A DNA stretch of 64,000 nt, taken from Brevinematales bacterium (GTDB lineage Bacteria; Spirochaetota; Brevinematia; Brevinematales; Thermospiraceae). Below the pieces are notes generated by a model. The model made no database searches, was not told the origin of the DNA, and saw only the letters and a program-made list of their open reading frames with translations. The position numbers and the translations under genes are program-made. The stretch lies in contig JAOADA010000001.1 of the NCBI GenBank assembly GCA_026417555.1, positions 461,245-525,244 of the forward strand. Reading direction: 5' to 3'. How positions within the stretch are numbered: position 1 is the first letter of the stretch; the number at the start of each line of letters is the position of its first letter. Positions 1-8,181 of this stretch are shown piece after piece.

Positions 1-644
1 GACAAAGCGTTCGTTTCACTGTTTCTGCCTTTCAGGATACCTTTCAAGGATGGGTAGAAGACATTTGGTATCAACCCCAAACCTCCCAGGATGTGGTGTA
101 TTATCCTGTTTTGATTCGTGTGGATAATTCTTCTCAAAAACTTCTCCCAGGAATGTCCGCTTCTCTCGAGATTGTTGTTGCAGAAAAAAAGAATGTCCTC
201 CGTGTTCCCTCTCGGGCTCTCCGCCTCCAACCAAATTCTCAGATGCTTGCTACTCTCACCAACCAGAAAAAAGAGGGAGATTTCACTTTTTCTCCCACAA
301 ATAGGCAAAGAAAAAGAGAGCCTCTCACCTCCCCCCAGAGACAAGAAAATACAAGCCTCCTTTGGCTCATCAATACAAATACAGGAGAAATCTTGCCAGT
401 GCGGGTAAAAACAGGACTCTCCGACGGACAATACACGGAGATTCTCCCTCTTCAAGAAAAAGACAATCTTGAAGGGAAAACCATCATTGTCTCTCTTTCT
501 CCGACCAAAAAAACCTCTTCCTCGCAGATCTCCTCCCCTTCTTCCCAAAAGATCACCACCCCACAAACTGGAACTGTTCCTCGTGGGGGTGAAATACCGG
601 GTGGTATGCCTGGTGGCGGAAATACTCCTCCCCCTATGTTTTAA
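1..644 (+). CDS. Periplasmic adaptor (HlyD/MacA-like) of an ABC efflux system, C-terminal part
   Basis: The gene is cut by the window start; the reading frame is open from base 3 to a TAA at 642-644. The visible part has the beta-barrel and membrane-proximal domain of a membrane fusion protein, including a segment ending in LLPGMSASLEIVV, which is typical of the RND/MacA adaptor family. The C-terminal 45 residues are rich in Ser, Pro, Gly and Gln and look disordered. Such adaptors bridge an inner-membrane transporter to an outer-membrane channel. The next two genes are a MacB-type ATPase and permease, which fits a MacA role. The substrate cannot be read from the sequence. Confidence 0.85.
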   Translation, partial: QSVRFTVSAFQDTFQGWVEDIWYQPQTSQDVVYYPVLIRVDNSSQKLLPGMSASLEIVVAEKKNVLRVPSRALRLQPNSQMLATLTNQKKEGDFTFSPTNRQRKREPLTSPQRQENTSLLWLINTNTGEILPVRVKTGLSDGQYTEILPLQEKDNLEGKTIIVSLSPTKKTSSSQISSPSSQKITTPQTGTVPRGGEIPGGMPGGGNTPPPMF

Positions 645-657
645 CAAGGAGTATCGT

Positions 658-1377
658 ATGACAGAATTTTTCCCTTTGATTGAACTTTATCGAGTTTCTC
701 GTACCTATGAACTTGATCACTCTTCGGAAGCAGCCATCCCTGCTCTGAAGGATGTTTCTCTCACTATTTATGAGGGAGAGTTTATTGCCCTTACAGGACC
801 CTCTGGTTCAGGAAAAAGTACCCTCATGAATATTCTTGGTCTTCTGGATACCCCAGATAAGGGACAATACTCCTTTAGGGGCAAACCTATTCATCATATG
901 TCATCAGACGAACTTGCTGATCTCCGTAACAAAACCATGGGCTTTGTATTTCAAAACTTCCAACTTATTCCTCGAACAACTGCTTTAGAAAATGTAGAGG
1001 TTCCCCTCTTCTACCGCCATCCCCCTCTCCCACCTCGAGAAATACGAAACAAAGCCAAAACAATGTTGGAAATGGTAGGTTTGAAGCATCGTCTCCACCA
1101 TTATCCCAACCAGATGTCTGGAGGACAACAGCAAAGAGTAGCCATAGCCAGGGCTTTAGTAGGAAACCCTTCCCTCCTTTTGGCTGATGAACCTACCGGA
1201 AATCTCGATAGCCATACAAGCAAAGAAATTATGGAACTTCTCACAGAACTGAATACACAGGGAATTACTATTGTGATGGTTACCCACGAAGAAGATATTG
1301 CCGCCTATGCCAAACGGGTTATACGGATGCGAGATGGTGAGATTATTGATGACGGTGAGAGGAGGAATTCATTATGA
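658..1377 (+). CDS. MacB/LolD-type ABC transporter ATP-binding protein
   Basis: This 239-aa ATPase has Walker A GPSGSGKST, a Q-loop (FVFQNFQLI), signature MSGGQQQRVAIARAL, Walker B LLLADEPTGNLD and switch His in VTHEED, so it appears active. The start is ATG at 658 after AAGGAG; upstream in-frame codons would overlap the adaptor gene and lack a ribosome binding site. It ends in an ATGA overlap with the permease gene, implying translational coupling. With the adaptor and permease it forms a MacAB-like tripartite system, probably for efflux of a drug, peptide or lipid. Confidence 0.93.
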   Translation: MTEFFPLIELYRVSRTYELDHSSEAAIPALKDVSLTIYEGEFIALTGPSGSGKSTLMNILGLLDTPDKGQYSFRGKPIHHMSSDELADLRNKTMGFVFQNFQLIPRTTALENVEVPLFYRHPPLPPREIRNKAKTMLEMVGLKHRLHHYPNQMSGGQQQRVAIARALVGNPSLLLADEPTGNLDSHTSKEIMELLTELNTQGITIVMVTHEEDIAAYAKRVIRMRDGEIIDDGERRNSL

Positions 1378-2582
1378 TATATCACATGCTTCTTCTTGCT
1401 TTCCGTTCTTTTTCAAGAAACAAGGTAAGAACCATCCTTACGATGCTTGGTATTGTGATAGGTATTGCATCTGTTTCTGTTATGGTATCTTATGGTCAAG
1501 GTATGCAATACCAAATAGAAAAAAGAATCACCAGTATGGGTGTGAATCTTCTTACGATATTTCCTACTCGATACCGAAGTGGAGGAAATTCTTTGACTGG
1601 AGCCAACCGTCTCACCTACAGGGATTATGAAACATTGAAAAAAGAACTCGCCACCATCAATGGAATAACACCTCTCGCCAGAAGTTCCGTGAACGTAACC
1701 ACAAGAGAAGAAAGTTATTCTACTACTCTCTATGGAGTTTCTGCTGAATTCCCTCTTATTCGAAACTGGCAAATCAAATGGGGAGAATTTTTCTCAGAAG
1801 AAGAGGTCAAAAGCGCTCAGTTTGTCTGTGTGCTTGGGACTACGACAAGCCAAGAACTTTTTGGTGAAGAAATAGATCCAACTGGCCAATACCTCAAAAT
1901 CCAGAATACTCTTTTTCGAGTGATTGGTGTTCTTGCCAAAAAAGGATCAACCGGTCCACAGGACGAGGATGATGTTGTTCTTGTTCCTTATACCACTTAC
2001 AAAATGCGCATCAATCCTTCCCCTTATATCCCCCAAATCCTAGTCAGTTCCCTTTCTCAGGAAGCATTAGAATCCACCATAGAAGACATCACAACGATTC
2101 TCAGACGAACCCATAGGCTCAAGGAAAATGCCTCCAATGATTTTCGGATACTCAACCAGAGTGAGATGTTAGAAACAGCGCAAAGTGTCAGTACTTCTCT
2201 CACACTTTTTCTGGTGAGCATAGCAGCTATATCTCTACTGGTGGGAGGAATAGGGATTATGAATATCATGCTGGTTTCTGTCGTTGAAAGAACACGAGAA
2301 ATCGGTATTCGAATGGCTGTTGGGGCAAGACGACAGGATATTTTGTGGCAGTTTCTGACTGAATCTCTCGTCCTTTGTTTTCTTGGTGGCATCATAGGTT
2401 TGGGTATCGGTATCGTGACAAGTATTCTCTTAGAAAAGGTCGTGGGATGGGCTATTGCTTTTTCATGGCCTGTTTTTGTATTATCTTTTGGGGTAACGCT
2501 CGTTATAGGCATTGTTTTTGGATATTATCCTGCTAAAAAAGCTGCCCAACTTCACCCTATTGAGGCCCTAAGATATGAATAA
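1374..2582 (+). CDS. MacB-like FtsX-family ABC permease
   Basis: This 402-aa permease has one N-terminal membrane helix (about residues 20-42), a large periplasmic MacB_PCD-type domain (about 45-270), and three C-terminal helices (about 278-305, 325-350, 368-392). The FtsX core is visible around SVVERTREIGIRMAVGARR, and the C terminus PAKKAAQLHPIEALRYE is classic for the family. It overlaps the ATPase gene by 4 bases. It is the inner-membrane part of the MacAB-like system and is likely mechanotransmissive rather than a channel. The substrate is unknown. Confidence 0.93.
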   Translation: MIYHMLLLAFRSFSRNKVRTILTMLGIVIGIASVSVMVSYGQGMQYQIEKRITSMGVNLLTIFPTRYRSGGNSLTGANRLTYRDYETLKKELATINGITPLARSSVNVTTREESYSTTLYGVSAEFPLIRNWQIKWGEFFSEEEVKSAQFVCVLGTTTSQELFGEEIDPTGQYLKIQNTLFRVIGVLAKKGSTGPQDEDDVVLVPYTTYKMRINPSPYIPQILVSSLSQEALESTIEDITTILRRTHRLKENASNDFRILNQSEMLETAQSVSTSLTLFLVSIAAISLLVGGIGIMNIMLVSVVERTREIGIRMAVGARRQDILWQFLTESLVLCFLGGIIGLGIGIVTSILLEKVVGWAIAFSWPVFVLSFGVTLVIGIVFGYYPAKKAAQLHPIEALRYE

Positions 2583-2605
2583 AGCCTTCCCCCTCTTTCT
2601 CGTGT

Positions 2606-2636
2606 GCCCCTGGGGTACCCATCCTTCCCCAGGGGC
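2606..2636 (+). terminator. Hairpin after the MacAB-like operon (possible terminator)
   Basis: A perfect 10-bp GC-rich inverted repeat (GCCCCTGGGG / CCCCAGGGGC, 11-base loop) lies 23 bases after the permease stop. It is followed by TTTG and an A-run rather than a T-run, so it is not a textbook intrinsic terminator. Its position between an operon end and the rpmE promoter suggests transcript termination or 3'-end protection. Confidence 0.5.
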
Positions 2637-2648
2637 TTTGAAAAAAAA

Positions 2649-2677
2649 TTGACAAAATCTCCCTTTTGGCTTATAAT
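2649..2677 (+). promoter_or_regulatory. Consensus sigma70 promoter for rpmE-xseA
   Basis: TTGACA (2649-2654) and TATAAT (2672-2677) match the sigma70 consensus exactly, with a 17-bp spacer. The rpmE ATG follows at 2710 behind AAGGAG. It should be a very strong constitutive promoter. Confidence 0.93.
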
Positions 2678-2709
2678 AAAGTCACACAGAGACGTAAGGA
2701 GAGACACAG

Positions 2710-2910
2710 ATGAAGACAGGAATCCATCCTCAGCTCTATGATACACTGGTGAAGTGTACGTGTGGGAATGAATTTACCATCCGTGCTGCTGTCCCAGAGA
2801 TCAATGTCGAAGTATGTTCAAACTGCCATCCCTTCTATACAGGTCAGAAGAAACTGGTAGAACGTGGTGGTATGGTAGAACGCTTCAAGAAACGCTACAA
2901 TATCAAATAA
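2710..2910 (+). CDS. rpmE: Ribosomal protein bL31 (zinc-binding form)
   Basis: This 66-aa protein of the large ribosomal subunit starts MKTGIHPQLY and has four cysteines, in CTCGN and EVCSNCHPFYTG. This is the Zn-binding (C+) type of L31. The length is normal for the family. An AAGGAG site lies 5-10 bases upstream of the ATG, under a consensus promoter. Its TAA stop overlaps the ATG of xseA by one base (TAATG), so the two are translated from one mRNA. Confidence 0.97.
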   Translation: MKTGIHPQLYDTLVKCTCGNEFTIRAAVPEINVEVCSNCHPFYTGQKKLVERGGMVERFKKRYNIK

Positions 2911-4262
2911 TGCCCCAGGAATCGAGTTTTCCCGACAGTTATTTTTCAGTCTCAGAGATCGGGGAACGTGCAGAAGAGGCCCTCTTACGCACGTTCCCTG
3001 ATCCTTTTTGGGTCAAGGGAGAAATTACCAATCTCAGCAATCAGAAAACCCTCTCTCTTTCCAAAAACTATATTTTTTGTTCCCTTAAAGATGAGCAAGC
3101 TCAAATCACTCTCTACATTCCTGCCAGTTCTTCTGCTTTTCAAATCATTCCTACCCTTAAAGACGGTACCGAGGTATATGTCTACGGAAAAATAAACTAC
3201 TACGCTAAGCAAAACTCCATCAGTATCCGAGTATTCTCCCTCCTAGTAAGCGGAGAGGGTGAACTTCGACGACAGTTCGAACTGATGAAAAAACGCCTTC
3301 AAGAGGAAGGGCTTTTCGACCAGAAACACAAGAAGCCTATTCCTTTATTTCCGAAAACAATAGGAGTAGTCACGTCTCCTACGGGTGCAGCCATCCAGGA
3401 CATCCTTAGCCGGACGAAACAACCCTACGGAGCACTTGATGTCATTCTTTTTCCCGTAAGTGTCCAGGGCAAAAACGCTGCTTCAGAGATAGCACTCGCC
3501 ATTCAAGTAGCCAATACCTATTTTAAAGAGACTATTGATGTTCTTATTGTCGGGAGGGGGGGAGGATCTGTTGAAGACCTCTGGGCTTTTAATGAGGAAA
3601 TAGTAGCACGGGCTATTTTTGCCTCTGAAATCCCCATTATCTCAGCTGTAGGTCATGAGGTAGATTGGACGATTGCTGATTATGTGGCGGATTTTCGTGC
3701 CCCTACACCTACGGCGGCTGCCGAATACCTTATGAAAGAGATTATTGCCACACATCGATCATTACGATACTCTACCACCTCTCTCTGGAATATTCTCATC
3801 CACCGGTTCCAGATCGTGAAACGTGCTCTCGAAGAAGCCAATCCAGAAAATCTTTTGGCAATACTTGAGCACCGATTTGACTCCATCCGCCAGAACCTTT
3901 CTCATCTTGGAAGTCGGCTTGTGTCCTCTCTCGAACATATTGGAGAAAACACCTCTCTCCATCTAGACAAACTCTCAGAGCGACTCTTCAATATCTACCA
4001 TCATCGAATCCTCAAAACAAAACACGCTCTCTCTCTTTTAAAAGAAAAGATGACCATGTTAGATCCTTCGCGGGTTCTTGATCGCGGTTACTCCCTCACC
4101 TATCTCCTCACCCCACAAGGAAAACACCTCCTTCGTTCCGCTGCGGAGGTATCCGAAGGAGACGTCCTCTTCACACGTTTAGGAAAAGGGGAGATACAAT
4201 CCTCAGTTCAAACTACCAAGCCTCCGAAAAAGGAAAACTCCCATCCGAACGAAATTGTTTGA
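2910..4262 (+). CDS. xseA: Exodeoxyribonuclease VII large subunit
   Basis: This 450-aa protein has the N-terminal OB-fold (about residues 10-105), then the catalytic domain with GVVTSPTGAAIQDI, VGRGGGSVEDLWAFNEE and SAVGHEVDWTIADYVADFRA, and a coiled-coil C terminus. Exo VII degrades single-stranded DNA from both ends. The chosen ATG at 2910 overlaps the rpmE stop; a longer reading frame upstream lies inside rpmE. The small subunit, often the next gene, is instead at 24219-24515. The 3' end overlaps the convergent gene at 4213-4542 by 50 bases. Confidence 0.95.
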   Translation: MPQESSFPDSYFSVSEIGERAEEALLRTFPDPFWVKGEITNLSNQKTLSLSKNYIFCSLKDEQAQITLYIPASSSAFQIIPTLKDGTEVYVYGKINYYAKQNSISIRVFSLLVSGEGELRRQFELMKKRLQEEGLFDQKHKKPIPLFPKTIGVVTSPTGAAIQDILSRTKQPYGALDVILFPVSVQGKNAASEIALAIQVANTYFKETIDVLIVGRGGGSVEDLWAFNEEIVARAIFASEIPIISAVGHEVDWTIADYVADFRAPTPTAAAEYLMKEIIATHRSLRYSTTSLWNILIHRFQIVKRALEEANPENLLAILEHRFDSIRQNLSHLGSRLVSSLEHIGENTSLHLDKLSERLFNIYHHRILKTKHALSLLKEKMTMLDPSRVLDRGYSLTYLLTPQGKHLLRSAAEVSEGDVLFTRLGKGEIQSSVQTTKPPKKENSHPNEIV

Positions 4263-4542
4263 TATCGAAAGAGAGAAGCCAGGGCATCTCCCCCTCTTTC
4301 TCAAGATAAATAGCCCCAAACACCAGAAGCCGAGCCTTGTAGGTTTTCCCCTTCCATTGAAACACAACATTGTAGTAAGAGTTGGAAACAATCTGGATGT
4401 TTTTTCTTTCCTCTACTGGTACGCGAAGATGCTGATACAAGATGCCCATATAAGGAAAACCCGAAGGAAGGATAACCTCAACCCCAAAAAGAGGAACAGA
4501 AAGGCATAATCCAATAACTCCCGTCACGAACCATCGTTTCAT
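4213..4542 (-). CDS. Small secreted protein of unknown function
   Basis: This 109-aa protein starts MKRWFVTGVIGLCLSVPLFG, a clear Sec signal peptide. AAGGAGG sits upstream of this ATG, so I prefer it over the longer frame. The rest is about 85 residues with mixed beta character and no motif I recognise. It lies 25 bases after the TPR lipoprotein gene as the last gene of the Mla-type operon, so a role in envelope lipid transport is possible but unproven. The 3' end overlaps xseA. Confidence 0.7.
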   Translation of the reverse strand: MKRWFVTGVIGLCLSVPLFGVEVILPSGFPYMGILYQHLRVPVEERKNIQIVSNSYYNVVFQWKGKTYKARLLVFGAIYLEKEGEMPWLLSFDIKQFRSDGSFPFSEAW

Positions 4543-4567
4543 ACAAACCTCCTTGTCCTGGTCTATC

Positions 4568-5356
4568 TTAGCGTAAAGTGGTATTTTTGTCAAGCAAAAA
4601 TCTGAGAAGTTCCTCATAATACAAGGCCCGAGACTCGTCTCCCTTGAGACGATATATCTCCATCAGTTGAGCCATATCTTTCTGGATACCATCAAGGTTT
4701 TCTGCTTTGCGATCATAGAGAAGAGCCTTCTGAAAAGCCTCCAGAGCCTTTTCATAGCGTTTCTCTCCTTTTTCCACGAGACCACGATAATAATGATATA
4801 ATCCAAGGATTTCATAATCAGAGAAAAACCAAAGCGAAAACCCTACTCCATCAAGAAGATGACGAGCCTCTTGCCAATTCTCCTGACTCAGGTAAAAATC
4901 CGCATAATGAATCCTTCCCAATATTTTTTCCCCTTGGGTTCGTGCATAAGAAAGCATGAGTTCATAAGAGGCTTTGGCACCTTCTCTCTCCCCACATTTC
5001 TGAAGATAACGTGCCCAAACCAAGAGAAGATCAAAAGAACGTACTTTTTCTTGGGAAGCAATTCTTTTCCCTGTTTCAAGGTAGTTACTCACCGCATCCA
5101 ACCGATGTAAACGCAAAGAAACCTCTGCCAGATTAGCATACTGTTTTACCATCTCCTCTGGTATATAGAGTTGATAGGCTTGTTTCAAAGCCTCCTCAAA
5201 AAAGGCTTTGGCTGATTCATATTCTGCTCGTCGAAAAGCCGTAACCCCTGCCAAAGATTGTCTCTCAAGGCTTTTTCGTACCTCACTCCTGAGAGTGGGA
5301 TTACGACTACATCCCATCACTATCAGCAACAAAAGAAAAACTCTCTTGTGTCTCAT
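4568..5356 (-). CDS. TPR-repeat lipoprotein in the Mla-type operon
   Basis: This 262-aa protein has a lipoprotein signal (VFLLLLIVMGC, modified Cys at about residue 16). Helical TPR-like repeats follow from about residue 38 to the end (for example AFRRAEYESAKAFFEEALKQAY and YEKALEAFQKALLYDRK). The start overlaps the end of the MlaD-like gene by 4 bases. TPR lipoproteins usually act as scaffolds; here it may dock the MCE complex at a membrane. No catalytic motif is seen. Confidence 0.85.
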   Translation of the reverse strand: MRHKRVFLLLLIVMGCSRNPTLRSEVRKSLERQSLAGVTAFRRAEYESAKAFFEEALKQAYQLYIPEEMVKQYANLAEVSLRLHRLDAVSNYLETGKRIASQEKVRSFDLLLVWARYLQKCGEREGAKASYELMLSYARTQGEKILGRIHYADFYLSQENWQEARHLLDGVGFSLWFFSDYEILGLYHYYRGLVEKGEKRYEKALEAFQKALLYDRKAENLDGIQKDMAQLMEIYRLKGDESRALYYEELLRFLLDKNTTLR

Positions 5357-6303
5357 TTCCTTTCCCCCTGTTTCAAAGATGGTGAGGAGGAACTACTTCC
5401 CAAAAGATTTCTCAAACTCTGGAGAACAGAACGCAGTTCAATCAGGTTATCCTTGAGAAGTGAAGTAAGCTGTTTTACATCATCAGGTGTCCCTTCTAAC
5501 TTGCCGCTAACAACAGAGAGACTCTGGAGGCTCTTGTCTACTGAAGCCAAAATACTCTCAAGCCTGGTATAGAGTTGTTTCTTGTCCTGAAGAAGGGCTC
5601 CCACAGTGTTATTTTCAGAACGAAGTAGCGTAGTAATCTCTTTAAGATTTTTGGTGATAGTTTCCAGGTTTGCTAAAGAAGCAAGAACACGATCTGAGGT
5701 GACTGTAGACTCCCCTGTCCGAAGTCCACGTACGATGAGATTGAGCTCACCGGTAGTACTTTGAAGGTTCAAAAGGATACCCTGAATCGTAGGTTTCAAT
5801 TCAAGAACCCCATCCAGTACATCTTTTACCTTAGCGGTGAGATCATCCTTGGAAGGTTGCTGTTGGGCAACCAATTGAAGAACCTCTTGACCTTTTGGCA
5901 TATCCATCGAGAGTACCAGACTCTCGGGAGGCAAAAGCTGACTATCCACCTGTGGCAAAACAAGAATGAGAGAGGCTGCTCCCAAGAGCGAAGACTGTAC
6001 TTTGAGGACAGTATTTTCCTGAATCAATTCTTTGTATTCTTTGAGAATATAAAAATCCAAAGAGACCTTTCTATCAGGGGTCAATGCCAATTTTTTGATC
6101 TTGCCCACGGTAATACCCTTGTATTTGACAGGCATACCACTTGTCAGGCCATACGCCTCATTGAGAATAGTATAATAGCGCACCTTTTGTTGAAGTACAT
6201 CACTCCCCCGCAAAATAAGGATAGTCACTGTCAACAGGAAAAAAAGCCCGAGAAAGATAAACACAGCCACGGCTTTTTGAGCGGATTTAAACGTAAACGG
6301 CAT
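5353..6303 (-). CDS. mlaD: MlaD-like MCE-domain protein
   Basis: This 316-aa protein has one N-terminal membrane helix (about residues 12-32) and an MCE domain (about 38-115) containing the usual GLTSGMPVKYKGITVGKIKK segment. A long helical tail (about 125-300) ends in a Ser-rich stretch. MCE proteins form hexameric rings that carry lipids between inner and outer membranes. It is longer than E. coli MlaD (about 180 aa), nearer to the long-tailed MCE proteins of other phyla. It is in an operon with MlaE and MlaF homologues; no MlaB or MlaC gene is seen nearby. Confidence 0.9.
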   Translation of the reverse strand: MPFTFKSAQKAVAVFIFLGLFFLLTVTILILRGSDVLQQKVRYYTILNEAYGLTSGMPVKYKGITVGKIKKLALTPDRKVSLDFYILKEYKELIQENTVLKVQSSLLGAASLILVLPQVDSQLLPPESLVLSMDMPKGQEVLQLVAQQQPSKDDLTAKVKDVLDGVLELKPTIQGILLNLQSTTGELNLIVRGLRTGESTVTSDRVLASLANLETITKNLKEITTLLRSENNTVGALLQDKKQLYTRLESILASVDKSLQSLSVVSGKLEGTPDDVKQLTSLLKDNLIELRSVLQSLRNLLGSSSSSPSLKQGERK

Positions 6304-6312
6304 ACTTCCTCC

Positions 6313-7038
6313 TTATTCCTGATGACAGAGAGACTGAAGTCCCTTGAGTTCACTCTTCTTGGCCTCTTCTGGTGTACCACTAAAAAGAAGGCGTCCCTCT
6401 TCTAGATATCCCACCCTTGAAGAGACCGACATCCCAAAACTCACATCATCACTCACCAAAATCATGGTTTTTCCTTTCTCTTTAAGTTCCTGAAAAAGAC
6501 TTCGTACCTTTCTTTTTGAAAATGGATCAAGGTTAGCAAGGGGATTATCCCAAAAGATATACTCTGGATCGTGCATCACAGCCCGAATAATATTCACAAG
6601 CATCTTCTCTCCCATACTTAAGGCTGCTGGTCTGAGCTTCAACTCATGCTGAAGTTGAAACATTTCCACGTACGGCATAATCCTTTTTACGGCCTCCTTA
6701 AAACTCATCCCATAATTATACCGAAAAAAAAGTGTCAGATTATCCTCTATAGACATGTTACTAATGAGGGCGGCATTCTGAAAGACAAAACCACACTGGC
6801 AATGATACGCTAACATATCTTTTTGATTAAATTGAAGAATATTCCGTCCTCCTACGATAATTTCCCCCTTTTGAACAAGCTGAAGCCCTGCAATACTTTT
6901 AAGAAGAGAGGATTTTCCGCTTCCCGACTTTCCCAGAAGATAATACACCGTTCCCGAGGGAATAAACTCCTCAACCTCATGGAGAATAACCGCATCACCA
7001 AGCACAAGGGAAAGGTTTTTGACGTAAATATTTCCCAT
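6313..7038 (-). CDS. mlaF: MlaF-like ABC ATPase with degenerate catalytic residues
   Basis: This 241-aa protein lies between the MlaE and MlaD genes. Walker A (GKSGSGKSS, residues 36-44), the Q-loop Gln (about 87) and a signature-like LSMGE (140-144) are present. Two catalytic positions are altered: Walker B reads IFWDNP, with Asn165 where the catalytic Glu belongs, and the switch region reads VSDD, with Asp197 where His belongs. ATP binding looks possible, but hydrolysis should be impaired by the usual criteria. It may be a regulatory or slow ATPase, or may pair with another subunit. Confidence 0.88.
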   Translation of the reverse strand: MGNIYVKNLSLVLGDAVILHEVEEFIPSGTVYYLLGKSGSGKSSLLKSIAGLQLVQKGEIIVGGRNILQFNQKDMLAYHCQCGFVFQNAALISNMSIEDNLTLFFRYNYGMSFKEAVKRIMPYVEMFQLQHELKLRPAALSMGEKMLVNIIRAVMHDPEYIFWDNPLANLDPFSKRKVRSLFQELKEKGKTMILVSDDVSFGMSVSSRVGYLEEGRLLFSGTPEEAKKSELKGLQSLCHQE

Positions 7039-7063
7039 CGTCTCTTCCTGTTGTAGAATTATA

Positions 7064-7855
7064 TTATATATAAAATATCACCGTCAGAAGGGCATCTAGC
7101 ACAAAAAGCACAGTAATAGAACTCATCACCGCTGCCGTTGTTACTTGAGGAATCTGGGTGCTCACAAAAGCCTGAAATCCGTGAAACACAGACACCACAG
7201 CGATAAACATCCCAAACAAGGCACACTTCAAAAAACTAGCGAAGATATCCATGAGCGTGATACTATTGAAAATATATTCAAAAAAGAGTTCATACGAAAC
7301 TCCACCCACTACATTTGCCACCACAAATCCCCCAATGAGAGCCAAAGCACTGAAATAGATATTGAGAAGCACGAGAGAAATTATCATACCCACAACACGA
7401 GGAAAAACAATAAACTTGAGGGTATCAATACCCTGCATTTCCATCGCATTCACCTCGTCATTGACCATCATGGTTCCTATTTCTGCCGCTATGGCAGTCC
7501 CCGATCGGCTCAGAACAATGAAAGCAGTCAAGACAGGCCCCAACTCCCGTACAATCACAATGTTGAGAAGCTTACCCACAAAATCAAGTGCACCAACCCT
7601 CGAAAGCTGAGTAAATCCTTGCAAAATAGTGATAGCCCCCAATGCCAAGGCCACTACACTGATGATCTTAATAGCCATAACACCCGTAAAGTATGTCTGC
7701 ATCACGATAACCGCATTGACCTGGTCTCGTCCCTTCCTATCAAAGAGATAGTTACGAAAGGAGTAGAGAATAAGCGCAAAAATACCCCCTACAAAACGAA
7801 CAAAACGCCGAAGCCCAATCCACTGCTTCACTAACCAAGCCACACACCTTCTCAT
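7064..7855 (-). CDS. mlaE: MlaE-like lipid-transport permease
   Basis: This 263-aa membrane protein has five or six hydrophobic segments and the family hallmark RSGTAIAAEIGTM followed by NDEVNAMEMQGI. MlaE is the inner-membrane permease of MCE phospholipid transporters. It starts 2 bases after the stop of the preceding small membrane protein gene and ends 25 bases before the MlaF-like gene, consistent with one operon. The length matches the family. Confidence 0.94.
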   Translation of the reverse strand: MRRCVAWLVKQWIGLRRFVRFVGGIFALILYSFRNYLFDRKGRDQVNAVIVMQTYFTGVMAIKIISVVALALGAITILQGFTQLSRVGALDFVGKLLNIVIVRELGPVLTAFIVLSRSGTAIAAEIGTMMVNDEVNAMEMQGIDTLKFIVFPRVVGMIISLVLLNIYFSALALIGGFVVANVVGGVSYELFFEYIFNSITLMDIFASFLKCALFGMFIAVVSVFHGFQAFVSTQIPQVTTAAVMSSITVLFVLDALLTVIFYI

Positions 7856-7857
7856 GT

Positions 7858-8172
7858 CTACCCCTTCGTATTTTTTGGAAGAAAGGCATTATACAACAAA
7901 CCAAACAACCAAGCAAGAAGTCCAGCATCCAGGGAAGAAAGCACGGTAAGCACGACAAGGGAAACCACGTTGTTTTTCAGGTTTTTCACAAAAGAAAGAA
8001 GGGGATCATAAGTAAAAGTCACAAAAACAGAATACAGCGACATCACTTGAGAAAGTTTTTCGAACACTGGTGTCCCATACCCTGTGGCCACAAACCATAT
8101 ACCCATAAGAAGCGTAACTCCCCCTGCCAAAAGAGCCGCACTCAATGCCAAGGCTTTGAGATGAAGTTTCAT
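7858..8172 (-). CDS. Small two-helix membrane protein, holin-like family
   Basis: This 104-aa protein has two hydrophobic helices (about residues 6-30 and 68-95), with the second followed by LLAWLFGLLYNAF. The pattern (Lys-Ala-Leu-Ala N terminus, short loop, second helix with GLLAWLFGLLYN) resembles a family of chromosomal proteins labelled bacteriophage holin in databases. There is no phage context here. It is the second gene of the Mla operon, with a strong AGGAGG site, so it may help membrane insertion or assembly of the MCE complex. That role is inference. Confidence 0.7.
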   Translation of the reverse strand: MKLHLKALALSAALLAGGVTLLMGIWFVATGYGTPVFEKLSQVMSLYSVFVTFTYDPLLSFVKNLKNNVVSLVVLTVLSSLDAGLLAWLFGLLYNAFLPKNTKG

Positions 8173-8181
8173 TTTTTCCTC

